From contig NZ_JACSCY010000014.1 in the NCBI RefSeq assembly GCF_014333615.1, positions 62,001 through 126,000 on the forward strand: DNA of 64,000 nt, written 5' to 3'. Every line of letters begins with the position of its first letter. Within the stretch, counting starts at the first letter, position 1. The DNA is from Hymenobacter citatus (lineage in GTDB: Bacteria; Bacteroidota; Bacteroidia; Cytophagales; Hymenobacteraceae). Positions 7,961 to 17,172 of the stretch are shown here, piece by piece. The notes under the pieces are model-generated. The model searched no databases, was not told the DNA's origin, and was given only the letters and a program-made list of their open reading frames with translations. Both the position numbers and the translations under genes were made by a program.

Positions 7961-9058
7961 ATGTATTGCAAGATTATCGACCCGCGCACGCATGGAAAGC
8001 AAGCTTATCAAAATACCGGCAGCGTGGTACGCACAATAAACTACTTGGTTAAAGAAGCTAAGAAGGATGGGCACGAACCCCAGTTTTTCACAGTTACTCA
8101 GGATGGGATAGGAGCAGATGAGATAAAGCAAGCCATAGATCGTAATAGCAAAGGACTACGGAAGGAGCAAGCCAAGTTTTACTCTTTGGTTATCAGCCCG
8201 AACGCTAGGGAGCTAGACGTTATTGGTAACGACCTAGAGAAACTGAAGGCTTACACACGGGCCAGAATGGAGCACTACGCGCAGAACTTTGCACTACCCG
8301 CAGGAAAGAGACTACAGAGCGCTGATTTGGTGTGGGGAGCTATCCTGCACCAAGAGCGCACCTATCGGGGAACAGACCAGGCCGTAATAGCCGGCAGCGC
8401 TAAAGTAGGCGAGCGGCGGGAAGGCTTGCAAACACATGTGCACATCCTCGTGTCGGCCCGCGACGCTACCCGGAAGATTACCCTGAATCCGCAGGGGCCG
8501 AAAAAGCGCTTCGACATGATAGAGTGGCAAAACAGTGGGCCGGCCCATTTCGCTCAACAGTTTGGGCCACCGGACTTAGCGGGCCAGTTACGCACCTTCG
8601 GTTTTCCTACCGTCAATGAGTTACGGAACGGCGTAAAAGAAGCCATTGCACGCGCGCAGCAACGACGGCAACGGGAGCGTGCAGAAAGCTCGGCAGGCGA
8701 GCAGCGACGAAGCCAGCACATTGCCGATAGGGTAGGAGAGATGAATCAGCGTTTGGCGCCAGAGCAGCGACTTGAGACGGACCGTATTACACAGATTGGC
8801 CAGCAAAGAAGCTATGACAAAACGTTTTATAGCCGCTTAGCTAGGCTCGAGCAACGGGTGGAAGCGGGTGTGCCGGTTGATAACGCCTATTTTCTGTTGC
8901 GTACCGGAAGAGAGCGGGAGGAAGCGTCGACAATTGGACGCGGCATGGGAGCTTTGCTGCGGCAGATAGTGCAAAATGAGCGGGACATCAACCGCTACCG
9001 AACACAGGATATTGGTGAAAGACACAATCGGGACAAAGGAGAAATTGATTTGTATTAG
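7961..9058 (+). CDS. Relaxase / mobilisation protein (BtgB-like, DUF5712 type)
   Basis: 365 residues; the nickase that would cut oriT and lead the strand into the recipient. The N terminus MYCKIIDPRTHGKQAY and the segment FYSLVISPNARELD resemble the relaxase core, with a candidate catalytic Tyr early (YCKI or AYQN). The metal-binding His motif is TQTHVHILVSARD-like, seen here as LQTHVHILVSARD around residue 165. The last 140 residues are charged and helical and probably contact accessory or coupling proteins. It sits between the accessory gene and the coupling protein, so relaxosome and coupling functions lie together. The family number is from memory. Confidence 0.85.
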   Translation: MYCKIIDPRTHGKQAYQNTGSVVRTINYLVKEAKKDGHEPQFFTVTQDGIGADEIKQAIDRNSKGLRKEQAKFYSLVISPNARELDVIGNDLEKLKAYTRARMEHYAQNFALPAGKRLQSADLVWGAILHQERTYRGTDQAVIAGSAKVGERREGLQTHVHILVSARDATRKITLNPQGPKKRFDMIEWQNSGPAHFAQQFGPPDLAGQLRTFGFPTVNELRNGVKEAIARAQQRRQRERAESSAGEQRRSQHIADRVGEMNQRLAPEQRLETDRITQIGQQRSYDKTFYSRLARLEQRVEAGVPVDNAYFLLRTGREREEASTIGRGMGALLRQIVQNERDINRYRTQDIGERHNRDKGEIDLY

Positions 9059-9198
9059 CACCAAATAGCTTCTCCCTACAACCGCAATTCGCCTAAGGCT
9101 GGCATAGAAGCAGCTGGTACACGATCCTCTATAATATCTTACGCCCAACAAATAAGAACCTGTAAGCAAATACTGAGAAAGATTCTTACCTTATAATA

Positions 9199-9212
9199 GT
9201 TTGTCCAAAGTA
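9199..9212. promoter_or_regulatory. Motif shared with the tra operon promoter region
   Basis: AGTTTGTCCAAAGT occurs here, 19 bases before the coupling-protein ATG, and again exactly at 23845-23858 upstream of the minus-strand tra operon. It is a near-palindrome (AGTTTG / CAAAGT around TC). Two identical 14-mers in front of two transfer units suggest a common regulator. Confidence 0.5.
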
Positions 9213-9230
9213 TCACCACTATTTATCTAT

Positions 9231-11564
9231 ATGAGCCAGACACCGACTCCCCGACCACCTGATAAGTTGAGTGTTACAGTCGTTGCGGCTATCATATTGC
9301 TACTTACAGCAGGTGGCGAGTATTACACTCTAACAACACCGAAGGCTGCTACCGGAATACGGACGGTTGAAGCAAGCAAGGCACATAGCTCACCTGCCGG
9401 AAGACAACCCGAGGTAGTGAGCAGAACAAGTAGCGCGACACAGAGCCAGGCACCTCCCAAATTCGCGGGTATTGAAGAGAAACTGACGCAGCGGGTGCAG
9501 GTAGGCATCCAGCGATTTTATGCAGCCTTTGGGCTATACGTTCGCCTCAGCGTAGTAGGGCTGGCAGTGGCGATGCTGTTCTTGCAGAAGGCGCGGGAGG
9601 CCAGCGTTACCAACAGCCGCAAACGACCGGCCGGCCGGCTTGTGCGAAAAATCAGCTGGGTGGTTTGCGGCTTGCTTCTTCTGGGTACTTATGTACTGGT
9701 CACCATTCAAACTTACAGCACAGAGGTTATTGCAGTACTTTACCCAGCTACTGTTAGCATCCTGCTACTGAGCAGTATGGTGGTTGGTAGTCTGCGAGCT
9801 GCGCTGAAGAGAACGGCTTTCGGTTTAGGGAGTGAGGCAAGGGCCCAGAAAACCAGGTACGGAGTCAGTTTTCAGACACGAGATGGCGGCTGGGTGAACA
9901 TCCCTAATCCGTATCGGGGAACGTTGGTATTCGGCGGCGCTGGGGCGGGCAAAACATATTCCATTGGCGAGCCCATGGTTGAGCAATTCATTCAAAATGG
10001 AATGTGCGGCCTCATCTACGACTTTAAGTTTCCGGTGCTGGCCAGTGCGGCGCAGAAAGCAATTGTTGTGGCCGAGCAGCGGTATAAGCGTAAGAAAGAA
10101 AGCTTATTATACCGAGTTAGCTCATTGGCAGGAATAGCCCGTCCACTGACCGAGGTAGGGCGGCTGCGGCATCACATCATCAACTTCTCGGATATGGAAC
10201 GGACGGAGAAAGTCAATCCTATTCGGCCGGAAAACATGCCTGTCATTGCCTACGCCGCCGATGCGAGCAAGACGATATTGAAGAACTTAAACCCCGGTAC
10301 GCACCGGGGCAGCGACGATTTTTTCGAGGCCAGTGCAGGCGCCTACCTGACGGCTATCATCTGGTTTTACCGGCAAAACTTCCCGCAGTTCTGCACGCTG
10401 CCGCACGTGGTGGCCACTGCTGTATATTCCAACTACAAACACGTGCTCAGCATGCTCAGCACCGATACAGAATGTGCGGCCCTCATTGCCAGTTTGGTCA
10501 CCGCCGTGCAGGAAAAAGCCGGCAAGCAGCTGGCGGGGGTGATTGCTACGCTGCAGCTGGCGCTCAGCACCATCAACAGCCCCGAAATCGTGTGGGTACT
10601 GAGTCCGGATGAGGAAAGGGGAGAGGGGTTTTCGCTGAATCTGAATGACCCGCAGGAGCCCAAGCTACTCACCATTGGCAACGATGCCTCCCTTAAAGCT
10701 ACCTTTTCCCCGCTGGTTGCTCTGATTATCGGGATGGCGCTCAAGCTGATGAACCAGCAGCATAAGCATCCCAGCTTCGTGTTTCTGGATGAAGCTGCTA
10801 CCATTATCATTCCAGATCTGGAGACTCTCCCGGCCACGGCCCGTAGCAACGAGGTAGCCATGGTGTACATGACCCAGGACAAGTCGCAGATGGTGGATGC
10901 GCTGGGTGCGGATAAAACAGAAGTGCTGGTGTCCAACCTGAACAATCAACTGATTGGCAAGGTAAACTCCATGACCACCGCAGAATACGTGTCGAAGATG
11001 ATGGGGAAGCAGGATAAGGAGATGGTATCCGTGAGTGCGGGCAAGTCGCAGGGTGGGGCGACGAAGGGGAGCCACACCAACCGTAGCCTCAGTCAAAGCG
11101 TGAGCTTTCAAGAACGTAGCATCCTTCAGCCTACAGATATGATTTCCTTGGAACAAGGAGAGTTTGTGGGCCAGACGGTAGAAACCGATCAGCCTTTCTT
11201 TCGGGCGACGTTCCTACGCAAAGAGTACCCAGGAAAGCATCCCATTCAACCTTTCGTCCAGTTCTCCCTAGCAATGGAAAGAGCGGAGCCAAACAGTGAG
11301 AAGGAGTTAGCCGAAGTGCTCAGCCAAACACCACCCAGCTCTCTTGGTGCGGCCGACGAACAGCCAGCCATTGCGCAACTTAGTCTGTTGGAACGTCGGA
11401 AATTAGCTCGCCAGGAGGCTCGGCGCCCAACTAATTTATCTGTGCAAAAGAGAATTCTTGATAAAAATTTTGAGCTGATTCAGGAAGACGTGTATACCAT
11501 TATTCACTCCTTTTACAATCGACTGGGTGCTGCCGAAGCCCCAAACAATTCCTATCAGTACTGA
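9231..11564 (+). CDS. Type IV coupling protein (VirD4/TraG family ATPase)
   Basis: 777 residues from the ATG at 9231; an in-frame TTG at 9201 lies within the shared regulatory motif and is less likely. It links relaxosome to the secretion channel at the inner membrane. Hydrophobic helices are seen near residues 10-25, 100-120, 140-160 and 170-190. Walker A GGAGAGKT is at about 235-242, followed by LIYDFKFPV; Walker B SFVFLDEAATI is at about 513-523, and STNE-like ATARSNEVAMVYMTQDKSQ follows. These match the TraG/TraD_C family used by Bacteroidota conjugative elements. It is transcribed away from oriT in line with the mob genes. Confidence 0.93.
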   Translation: MSQTPTPRPPDKLSVTVVAAIILLLTAGGEYYTLTTPKAATGIRTVEASKAHSSPAGRQPEVVSRTSSATQSQAPPKFAGIEEKLTQRVQVGIQRFYAAFGLYVRLSVVGLAVAMLFLQKAREASVTNSRKRPAGRLVRKISWVVCGLLLLGTYVLVTIQTYSTEVIAVLYPATVSILLLSSMVVGSLRAALKRTAFGLGSEARAQKTRYGVSFQTRDGGWVNIPNPYRGTLVFGGAGAGKTYSIGEPMVEQFIQNGMCGLIYDFKFPVLASAAQKAIVVAEQRYKRKKESLLYRVSSLAGIARPLTEVGRLRHHIINFSDMERTEKVNPIRPENMPVIAYAADASKTILKNLNPGTHRGSDDFFEASAGAYLTAIIWFYRQNFPQFCTLPHVVATAVYSNYKHVLSMLSTDTECAALIASLVTAVQEKAGKQLAGVIATLQLALSTINSPEIVWVLSPDEERGEGFSLNLNDPQEPKLLTIGNDASLKATFSPLVALIIGMALKLMNQQHKHPSFVFLDEAATIIIPDLETLPATARSNEVAMVYMTQDKSQMVDALGADKTEVLVSNLNNQLIGKVNSMTTAEYVSKMMGKQDKEMVSVSAGKSQGGATKGSHTNRSLSQSVSFQERSILQPTDMISLEQGEFVGQTVETDQPFFRATFLRKEYPGKHPIQPFVQFSLAMERAEPNSEKELAEVLSQTPPSSLGAADEQPAIAQLSLLERRKLARQEARRPTNLSVQKRILDKNFELIQEDVYTIIHSFYNRLGAAEAPNNSYQY

Positions 11565-11637
11565 TGCAACTGACCCACTGTAGTAAGGCGTTTGGCTTGT
11601 TAATTACGTATAAACTAATATCTTAACCGTGAACAAT

Positions 11638-11880
11638 ATGCATTCCAACACTTTCAACCCCAAGTTTGCGGCGAACGAGCAGACGTCCGAGCAACGGCAA
11701 CACATTGTGGAACAGGCGTTGGCTATTAGCCGAAGCCAGGATCGGGAGCCGAGTGCGGAAGCGCATGCCCAATATGCCCGCTACATACAAGGCGAGCTAA
11801 CAATGGAAGAGGTAGTAGCTGAGATTATGCAAAGTAAGATTCTGCGGGCGGCCAGTGGCTTTGCGCAAACTGGCAATTAG
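11638..11880 (+). CDS. VbhA-like antitoxin of a Fic toxin
   Basis: 80 residues from the ATG at 11638; a GTG three codons earlier is possible. The segment QALAISRSQDREPS...YIQGELTMEEVVAEIM has the layout of VbhA-type antitoxins: an inhibitory helix followed by a conserved EP and a GEL(T) turn. The canonical inhibitory motif (S/T)xxxE(G/N) is not exact; the nearest match is SQDREP, with Pro after the Glu. It precedes the Fic gene by 83 bases, as in class I Fic toxin-antitoxin pairs, where the antitoxin blocks the Fic active site. Identification rests on this pattern and the neighbour. Confidence 0.75.
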   Translation: MHSNTFNPKFAANEQTSEQRQHIVEQALAISRSQDREPSAEAHAQYARYIQGELTMEEVVAEIMQSKILRAASGFAQTGN

Positions 11881-11963
11881 CTATGTTTCTATGGCGTTTT
11901 GTCGTAGCGTGTTAAAGTGTGTTTCTCGGGGCGTTTTCAGCTAAATCAACCTAGTATAGCCTA

Positions 11964-13274
11964 ATGGATGGTTTCCTCGATGAAACAACAGGAGTATTAA
12001 AAAATAAGCTGGGCGTTGCCTCCGCTAAGGAATTAGCGCTACACGAAGCCGATTTTTCCGTTCCACGCATGGCGCAACTGCTGGGAGGAGCCAAAGAGTT
12101 AGCTGCTACATTCGATGCAGCATACTTTCGGGCCATTCACCAGCATATATTTCAGGATGTGTACCAGTGGGCCGGACAGACCCGAGCAGCAGGCGCATTC
12201 CAAGGGGAGAAACGCACGTTTGCTTACGCGAGCGAAAACGAATTTCAGCCGCGCGTCATGCGCTATGCTCCCTACACACAGATTGAGCAGCGCTTAGATG
12301 CTATCGGCGAGCAGCTACAGCGGGAAAACATCCTTCGGGGGCACCCAACCAAAGACACGTTTGCGGAGCGAGCCGCCTATTATTTCGATCAGTTCAACCA
12401 CACGCATGGCTTTCGGGAAGGCAACGGCCGCACGCTGCAAATAGCGTTTACCCAGCTTGGAAAGGAGGCCGGCTACGCTGTAGATTTCAGCAGGGTAGAT
12501 CCACGCGAGCTAAATAAGGCGCGGGATCTAGCCATGCTTCGACCGGCCGGACCTGAACACCCCGTTCAAAACCTGGCGGCGCTGGCGCAGCTGTTCAAAC
12601 ATATTACCGAACCCCTACCTGGACCGGCTGCTGTGGCCGCCCGTGATCCGCAGCAAGCCCGGCCCGTGCTAGAGCCGTCTCCCATACTAAGCATGATGGA
12701 GAAGCTACGCGTGATGCAGGCCAGCTCCTACGAAGTAGGGGCAGGCCTACGCGACATAGACAGGGGGGACACTACCCGCGGCACTCAGTTGGTACGACAG
12801 GTAAATGACGTAATTTTTCAGCCTTACCGGGTAGCCGAACTGGGCAATCAGATACGTGCGGCCGCACGGGAAGTAGGAACGCATCCCGTGCTAAGCCAAG
12901 ATGCGGAACTGGTGAAGGACACCCAGCGCTTGGCTGCTACTGTTATAGTTGTTCAGCACGTTGTGGCGCGCGAAACCTTTGTGGAGAAGGCGGGTAAGCT
13001 AGCGGAAAGTCTTACGTCACACTGGCCCAAAGAAGCGGAAAGCTTGCGCCAGGTAGCAGCTGCAGTAGAGCATAACGCCCCATTAGGTGTCGAAAATGGC
13101 AAGCCTGTGAATGTAGCCCTAGGATTGGCTCTGCAATCAACCGAGTTACGGAACGTTGGTCAGGAACTACACCATGCTACCAAAACATTGGTAGAGTTGC
13201 AGCAGCATCCCAGCATTGCCCAGCAGCTAGCCGTGCGTGCTCCCGGCAAAGACGCGGGTGGCTTGGAACGGTAA
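11964..13274 (+). CDS. Fic-domain AMP-transferase toxin (VbhT-like) with helical C-terminal extension
   Basis: 436 residues. The Fic core spans about 1-210: DVYQWAGQTR near residue 65, then the active-site loop HGFREGNGRTLQ at 148-159, which matches HxFx(D/E)GNGRxxR except that the last Arg is Gln. Such enzymes transfer AMP to target proteins such as gyrase in related systems. Residues 215-436 are not Fic; they are predicted mostly helical, soluble and Gln/Ala/Val-rich. In Bartonella VbhT the equivalent part is a secretion-signal (BID) domain that sends the toxin through the conjugation channel, and the gene here also lies between coupling protein and channel genes. A BID fold is inference only. 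Confidence 0.85.
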   Translation: MDGFLDETTGVLKNKLGVASAKELALHEADFSVPRMAQLLGGAKELAATFDAAYFRAIHQHIFQDVYQWAGQTRAAGAFQGEKRTFAYASENEFQPRVMRYAPYTQIEQRLDAIGEQLQRENILRGHPTKDTFAERAAYYFDQFNHTHGFREGNGRTLQIAFTQLGKEAGYAVDFSRVDPRELNKARDLAMLRPAGPEHPVQNLAALAQLFKHITEPLPGPAAVAARDPQQARPVLEPSPILSMMEKLRVMQASSYEVGAGLRDIDRGDTTRGTQLVRQVNDVIFQPYRVAELGNQIRAAAREVGTHPVLSQDAELVKDTQRLAATVIVVQHVVARETFVEKAGKLAESLTSHWPKEAESLRQVAAAVEHNAPLGVENGKPVNVALGLALQSTELRNVGQELHHATKTLVELQQHPSIAQQLAVRAPGKDAGGLER

Positions 13275-13297
13275 ATTAGGTCACGCAAATCAATTGA

Positions 13298-13824
13298 TCA
13301 GTAAAGATGGTAGCGTAGCCCCACCCCGTAGAAGCCTGGCCAACGGTCGATAAGAGCGCCCCCAAACAAGGCGCTTTTAGTAGCGGTACCGACCAGCGAG
13401 AAACGATTCCCGAAGAAGACATCCAGTTCCGCTCCAGCTTGTGGCCCGACGGTAGCGCGTTGCGGATCTGTGCCCCTGTCCTGGCCATTGGTACCATTTT
13501 CACCGGTGCGTTCATAGCGCCCGACAACACCTACCAGCAGATGCAGATAAGCCGTTTCGCCAAGCCGGAACAGCTGCGGGGCAGCCAGCGCCGTGAGTCC
13601 GTAAGCTGAGTATTCGCCCTTAAGCCCTAGTGTGCCCCGCTCTCGAGTAGCGCCAAGGCGTAGAGACAAAGCATTGCTCACGAATCGATTATAGCTGATT
13701 TCCGCGTACGTACCCTTCTCGGTTCTACCGTAGCTCCCACTCCCTTGATATGGCGCTGGGCCAGCGCAGGGAGCCATGTACCCGCGCCCACCATCAGGCA
13801 ACCCACCAGTATCAGCGTCTTCAT
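13298..13824 (-). pseudogene. traO: traO-like outer-membrane protein, frameshifted
   Basis: An ATG at 13824 starts a signal peptide MKTLILVGCLMVGAG...LPALAQ followed by RHIKGVGA, but this frame stops within about 25 codons. The rest of a TraO-like beta-barrel continues in another frame from about SYGRTEKGTYAEISYNRF to the stop at 13298 (ending YGVGLRYHLY). Both parts fit one gene of about 175 codons with a single-base indel near 13740-13765. Read as one, it matches the small exported TraO of Bacteroidota conjugation systems and closes the tra operon, starting 8 bases after the preceding stop. It could be a real mutation or a sequencing error. Confidence 0.75.
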
Positions 13825-13831
13825 CGTCTGG

Positions 13832-14740
13832 CTAGTTTCGGGTGCGTTGTTCGTCCAGCCGAATCAGAGATTGCGCCATCATGTTGTCGGCGTAGGCGGC
13901 CGAGGCAATCTGCTTGGCCTGCGACATAGTGGCGGACTCGGCAATCAGTCGGTCAGCCTCCTGGCGGAGCTTCATGGCTTCCACCATGTTGTTGTTGGCG
14001 GTATTCATGGAGGCAATGCGTTCGGCCTCCGTCATAGAATAACGGTTGGGGTTCTTCAGCGTGGCTTGCAGCTCCACGCTCTGGGCCGTCATTTCGTCGG
14101 CAATCTTGTAGTACTGAAAGGCCGTCTCGATCTTCTTCTTATTGACGCTTTCTTCCAAAGCAATAGTAGAGGCCACCTGTTCAGTACCCGACTGCTTATA
14201 CTCATCATACGTCAGGCGTTTGGTGCTCGTCACATCTTGCTTATCAAACACTTCAAAAACGGTGGCCACATCCTTCTGCTGCGCACTTTCCAACGCTTCC
14301 CTCAGGCGTTTGGCGCTATTCAGGCTGGGATAGTAGGCGCTGCTCCGACCGATGCCGCTCAAGGCCATACCGTACGCGTAGAGCTGCGCCGGATTGGAAA
14401 GTCGCAAATCCTTCACGCTTGCCACCTTTTTTAAGTCCTCCTGAATTTGCTGCTGCAAGGCCAAACCGCGGCTCTGCAGGTCTTTGATGTCGCCGCTGAT
14501 GTCGCGAATTTTGCCGGAGATGTCGCGAGTAACGCCCGCAATATCTTTGGCATCGACGATGACTTTGTAGTTCTGTATTGTCTCAGCCCACTCCTTCAAC
14601 TGCTTGGCAAACTGCGCGATGTGCGCGCCCATGTGCAGTGGATCATTCACGACAAACTGGGCGTAGGAGGGACCAGCAGGGGTTAATAAGGCGGCACTGG
14701 CTGCCAGGAGCACCAAAAACTTCTTTGCGTTCGGGTTCAT
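13832..14740 (-). CDS. VirB5/TrbJ-like conjugal transfer protein
   Basis: 302 residues with a Sec signal peptide ending PSYAQ at about 27. The mature protein starts FVVNDPLHMG and has the segment FAKQLKEWAETIQNYKVI typical of VirB5/TrbJ proteins, followed by long coiled helices (IQEDLKKVASVKD) and a C-terminal helical hairpin. VirB5 proteins are minor pilus or tip components in the periplasm. It lies within the run of tra genes, 30 bases after traM and before traO. Assignment is by architecture; no enzymatic motifs are expected. Confidence 0.7.
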   Translation of the reverse strand: MNPNAKKFLVLLAASAALLTPAGPSYAQFVVNDPLHMGAHIAQFAKQLKEWAETIQNYKVIVDAKDIAGVTRDISGKIRDISGDIKDLQSRGLALQQQIQEDLKKVASVKDLRLSNPAQLYAYGMALSGIGRSSAYYPSLNSAKRLREALESAQQKDVATVFEVFDKQDVTSTKRLTYDEYKQSGTEQVASTIALEESVNKKKIETAFQYYKIADEMTAQSVELQATLKNPNRYSMTEAERIASMNTANNNMVEAMKLRQEADRLIAESATMSQAKQIASAAYADNMMAQSLIRLDEQRTRN

Positions 14741-14769
14741 GTGACAAAAAGAGTGAAGGTGAGAACTAC

Positions 14770-16182
14770 TTACTTGTCGTTGTTGAGAAAGGGCAGCGGA
14801 GCACCACCGGCATTGCTACTGCCTGTCTCCGTATTGCTTACCTGCCCCGCTGTGGCGGTGGTGATAAGGATAGGATAGCCGTCCGGCAACAGCACGTCAC
14901 GCAACCTCGACCCGGAGCGCGGCAAACGCTGAATGATCGAGGTACCTACCCGGGCCGCGATACCGGCCGTACTATTGGCAGCGGATTGCGACCGGTCAAT
15001 GGCGGCGCCCAATTCGTTGAAGCCTGCCTGCTGCGCGCTCAGCTGTATGCCTGTATTGGGGTTAACTGGCGCCTTCTTGCTCGGGTCAATCATAATGCCT
15101 GGCAAGTAGTTGTAGTCAAATATTTTAGCCTCTACTCGGTAGGCAGCTAATCGATTGACGGTGATTGTTACCTGGTTGCTGTTAACCGAAACAATACCCG
15201 CGAAGACGGTATTTTTAGGAAACGTGACGCCGCTGACTACGGCGTCTTCCGCGAGTCGGAGCAGCACGACGGAGCCCGAGCGTACTTTCTGCGCGCCGTT
15301 GACCAGGCACTTATAAAAAACTTCGGGCACTAACTCGCCACTGCCCGTCCCGGCACTTCCTTGCCTGATCGTGTAGAAACCATCCATGCCAGGTAGAGCA
15401 TTCAGCGCGGCAGTGCCCGCAGCTCTGTTCACTACAGCTGGCTCCCGGTAGCGCCGCCCGGTCATTTGCTCGTACACTTTGCGGGAAGCCTCTGGGGCCG
15501 CCGCCAGCATCTGGTTTACGTCCTCGTTGGTTTCGTACGGCACTCCGTCCGGTGCAACAGCGGCTGGTGACACCCGCGCTGCACGTACCCCACGGGCCTT
15601 ACCAGCACTCAATTGTGCAGGAGCCGGAGCGCTGCTCCTGCGAGTCTTAACTACTGCGGCCGGTGTCGGCTTTGCAGGCGATGCCGGCGGTAGTAGGACA
15701 GGCTCCGAAGGGCTGGTAGTAGCTATCATCTGTTGCCGTTGCGCGCGCTGCTGGGCTGCCCTTCCCACCGTATCAACCGGGAAGGCGGTGTGCGCCAGCT
15801 GATCGGCGGTTGGTTTAACTTCCGTGCTGGCTTCGCGTCGCTCTATGTCTTCGCGGTGCGCCATCACTTCCGAAGCGGACGGCGGGGCTACCTCCTCCGT
15901 GGCAGGCTTTGGTACTACTTGCGCAATATTTGCCGAAGAACCGGCAATAGGATCTTTGCTCGCCTGATCCTCGCGCACCAGCATTCGGGCGTAGAGCACC
16001 AGCCCACCAATCAGGCACATCAGAATCAAAAGAATAAGAGCCCACCAGTATGTTCGGGCAAGTTGGCCCAGACTAACGCTCTTCTTCTTGAGAGCAGTAA
16101 CGGGCTGCCGAGGCTCTCCCATGACGGGCGTGCTTTCAGCTACGGGCAACTCGGCACCATCACCTTCATACACAGTATTCAT
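14770..16182 (-). CDS. traM: Conjugative transfer protein TraM (VirB10-like)
   Basis: 470 residues. A short cytoplasmic N terminus is followed by one membrane helix at about 44-66 (WWALILLILMCLIGGLVLYA), a long Pro/Ala/Thr-rich periplasmic linker (about 75-225), and a conserved C-terminal domain from GFYTIRQGSAG through EVFYKCLVNGAQKVRSGS and IFDYNYLPGIMIDP. This is the layout of CTnDOT TraM, the VirB10-like scaffold bridging inner and outer membranes. It starts 18 bases after the traN stop. Its gene order (K, N, M) is swapped compared with CTnDOT (K, L, M, N). Confidence 0.9.
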   Translation of the reverse strand: MNTVYEGDGAELPVAESTPVMGEPRQPVTALKKKSVSLGQLARTYWWALILLILMCLIGGLVLYARMLVREDQASKDPIAGSSANIAQVVPKPATEEVAPPSASEVMAHREDIERREASTEVKPTADQLAHTAFPVDTVGRAAQQRAQRQQMIATTSPSEPVLLPPASPAKPTPAAVVKTRRSSAPAPAQLSAGKARGVRAARVSPAAVAPDGVPYETNEDVNQMLAAAPEASRKVYEQMTGRRYREPAVVNRAAGTAALNALPGMDGFYTIRQGSAGTGSGELVPEVFYKCLVNGAQKVRSGSVVLLRLAEDAVVSGVTFPKNTVFAGIVSVNSNQVTITVNRLAAYRVEAKIFDYNYLPGIMIDPSKKAPVNPNTGIQLSAQQAGFNELGAAIDRSQSAANSTAGIAARVGTSIIQRLPRSGSRLRDVLLPDGYPILITTATAGQVSNTETGSSNAGGAPLPFLNNDK

Positions 16183-16200
16183 TGGCTTGCAGCAGCGCCG

Positions 16201-17148
16201 TTACAGAGTGGAAGCTGTGTTGACTACTTTGGATGGCACCGGTAGCCGAAGTACCCGCGCCCCATTCAGTTCGCGTAAGGTCACTTCCAGAAAACCCTGG
16301 TCCGTGGCGGCAAATAGGGGGATGGCGTAGAGTAGGTAGCCCGTGCTATTGCCGGCAATGATCTGGTTAGAAAGGCCGCCCGATGGAGCCAGTGGACGCC
16401 GGGCTTCATTCTTTTTCTTCCCCAAAAACTTCTTATCCGTATTCTCGACGAGCTCGAAATCGGTGAAATCCACGTTGTAGTCAATCGAGGATTTGTTGAT
16501 GACTTTCAGCCGTAGATAGGTGAAATTCTTATCGTTGCGAATGTTGGCCAGGGACAATACCAAGCGGTTATCCATCACCGCCACCGCCTGGTGCTCTTCC
16601 TTGGCTTTGTCGAGTAAGGCCAGCTTATCTTCTAGTTGAGCTTTCTGCTCCGGGTCGCGGTCTAGTGCCAAAGCATTTGGGGGCAGACCCGTGGCAGGAT
16701 TCTGGAAGTCGTACAGTTGAAGAACTGGGCTTTTAACAAACACGAGGCGGCCCATCCAGTATTTGCTGCCGTGCCGAACCAGGATAGGGGTAGGAGGCGG
16801 GTTTTTGCGGCGGGCTCGAACGAAGACGGCGTTAGCTTCAATCTTCACTAAGTAGTTGTTCAGCATGCCAACATCCACCAGGCTCACGCCCGCAGGAAAC
16901 ACCAGGTAAGTAGTCGAGCTATCCGACACGGCCACGTCCTGCAGCGGGGTGGTCGACGCGGTGCTTGGCCGGGTTTCCGGTCGAACGACGGCTTCCTGCG
17001 CTAGCTTGGCCGTACCAAGCGGTAGGGGAGCGGGCAACGGACGTCGGGCAGCTGGTCGCCCAATGATTTGGGCTGTTGCAGCAGTAGAAAACGACAAGGC
17101 TAACAGTAGCGAGGTGGCAGCTAGCCACGCTGAAGTAATAGTTTTCAT
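16201..17148 (-). CDS. traN: Conjugative transfer protein TraN (VirB9-like, DUF4138 type)
   Basis: 315 residues with a signal peptide ending TAATAQ near residue 27. Recognisable segments are TYLVFPAGVSLVDVGM, NYLVKIEANAVFVRA, YWMGRLVFV and VINKSSIDYNVDFTDFELV, the pattern of the TraN/DUF4138 family that forms the outer part of the channel with TraM. It is followed by traM and preceded by traK with a 24-base gap. No lipobox is seen. DUF number recalled, not looked up. Confidence 0.88.
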   Translation of the reverse strand: MKTITSAWLAATSLLLALSFSTAATAQIIGRPAARRPLPAPLPLGTAKLAQEAVVRPETRPSTASTTPLQDVAVSDSSTTYLVFPAGVSLVDVGMLNNYLVKIEANAVFVRARRKNPPPTPILVRHGSKYWMGRLVFVKSPVLQLYDFQNPATGLPPNALALDRDPEQKAQLEDKLALLDKAKEEHQAVAVMDNRLVLSLANIRNDKNFTYLRLKVINKSSIDYNVDFTDFELVENTDKKFLGKKKNEARRPLAPSGGLSNQIIAGNSTGYLLYAIPLFAATDQGFLEVTLRELNGARVLRLPVPSKVVNTASTL

Positions 17149-17172
17149 AAGCGTAGACTGACAGAGTAGAGG

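Noticed and set aside
14578..15150. A plus-strand frame opposite traM and the VirB5-like gene
   Set aside because: It crosses two minus-strand genes that have signal peptide and family motifs; its own sequence has none.
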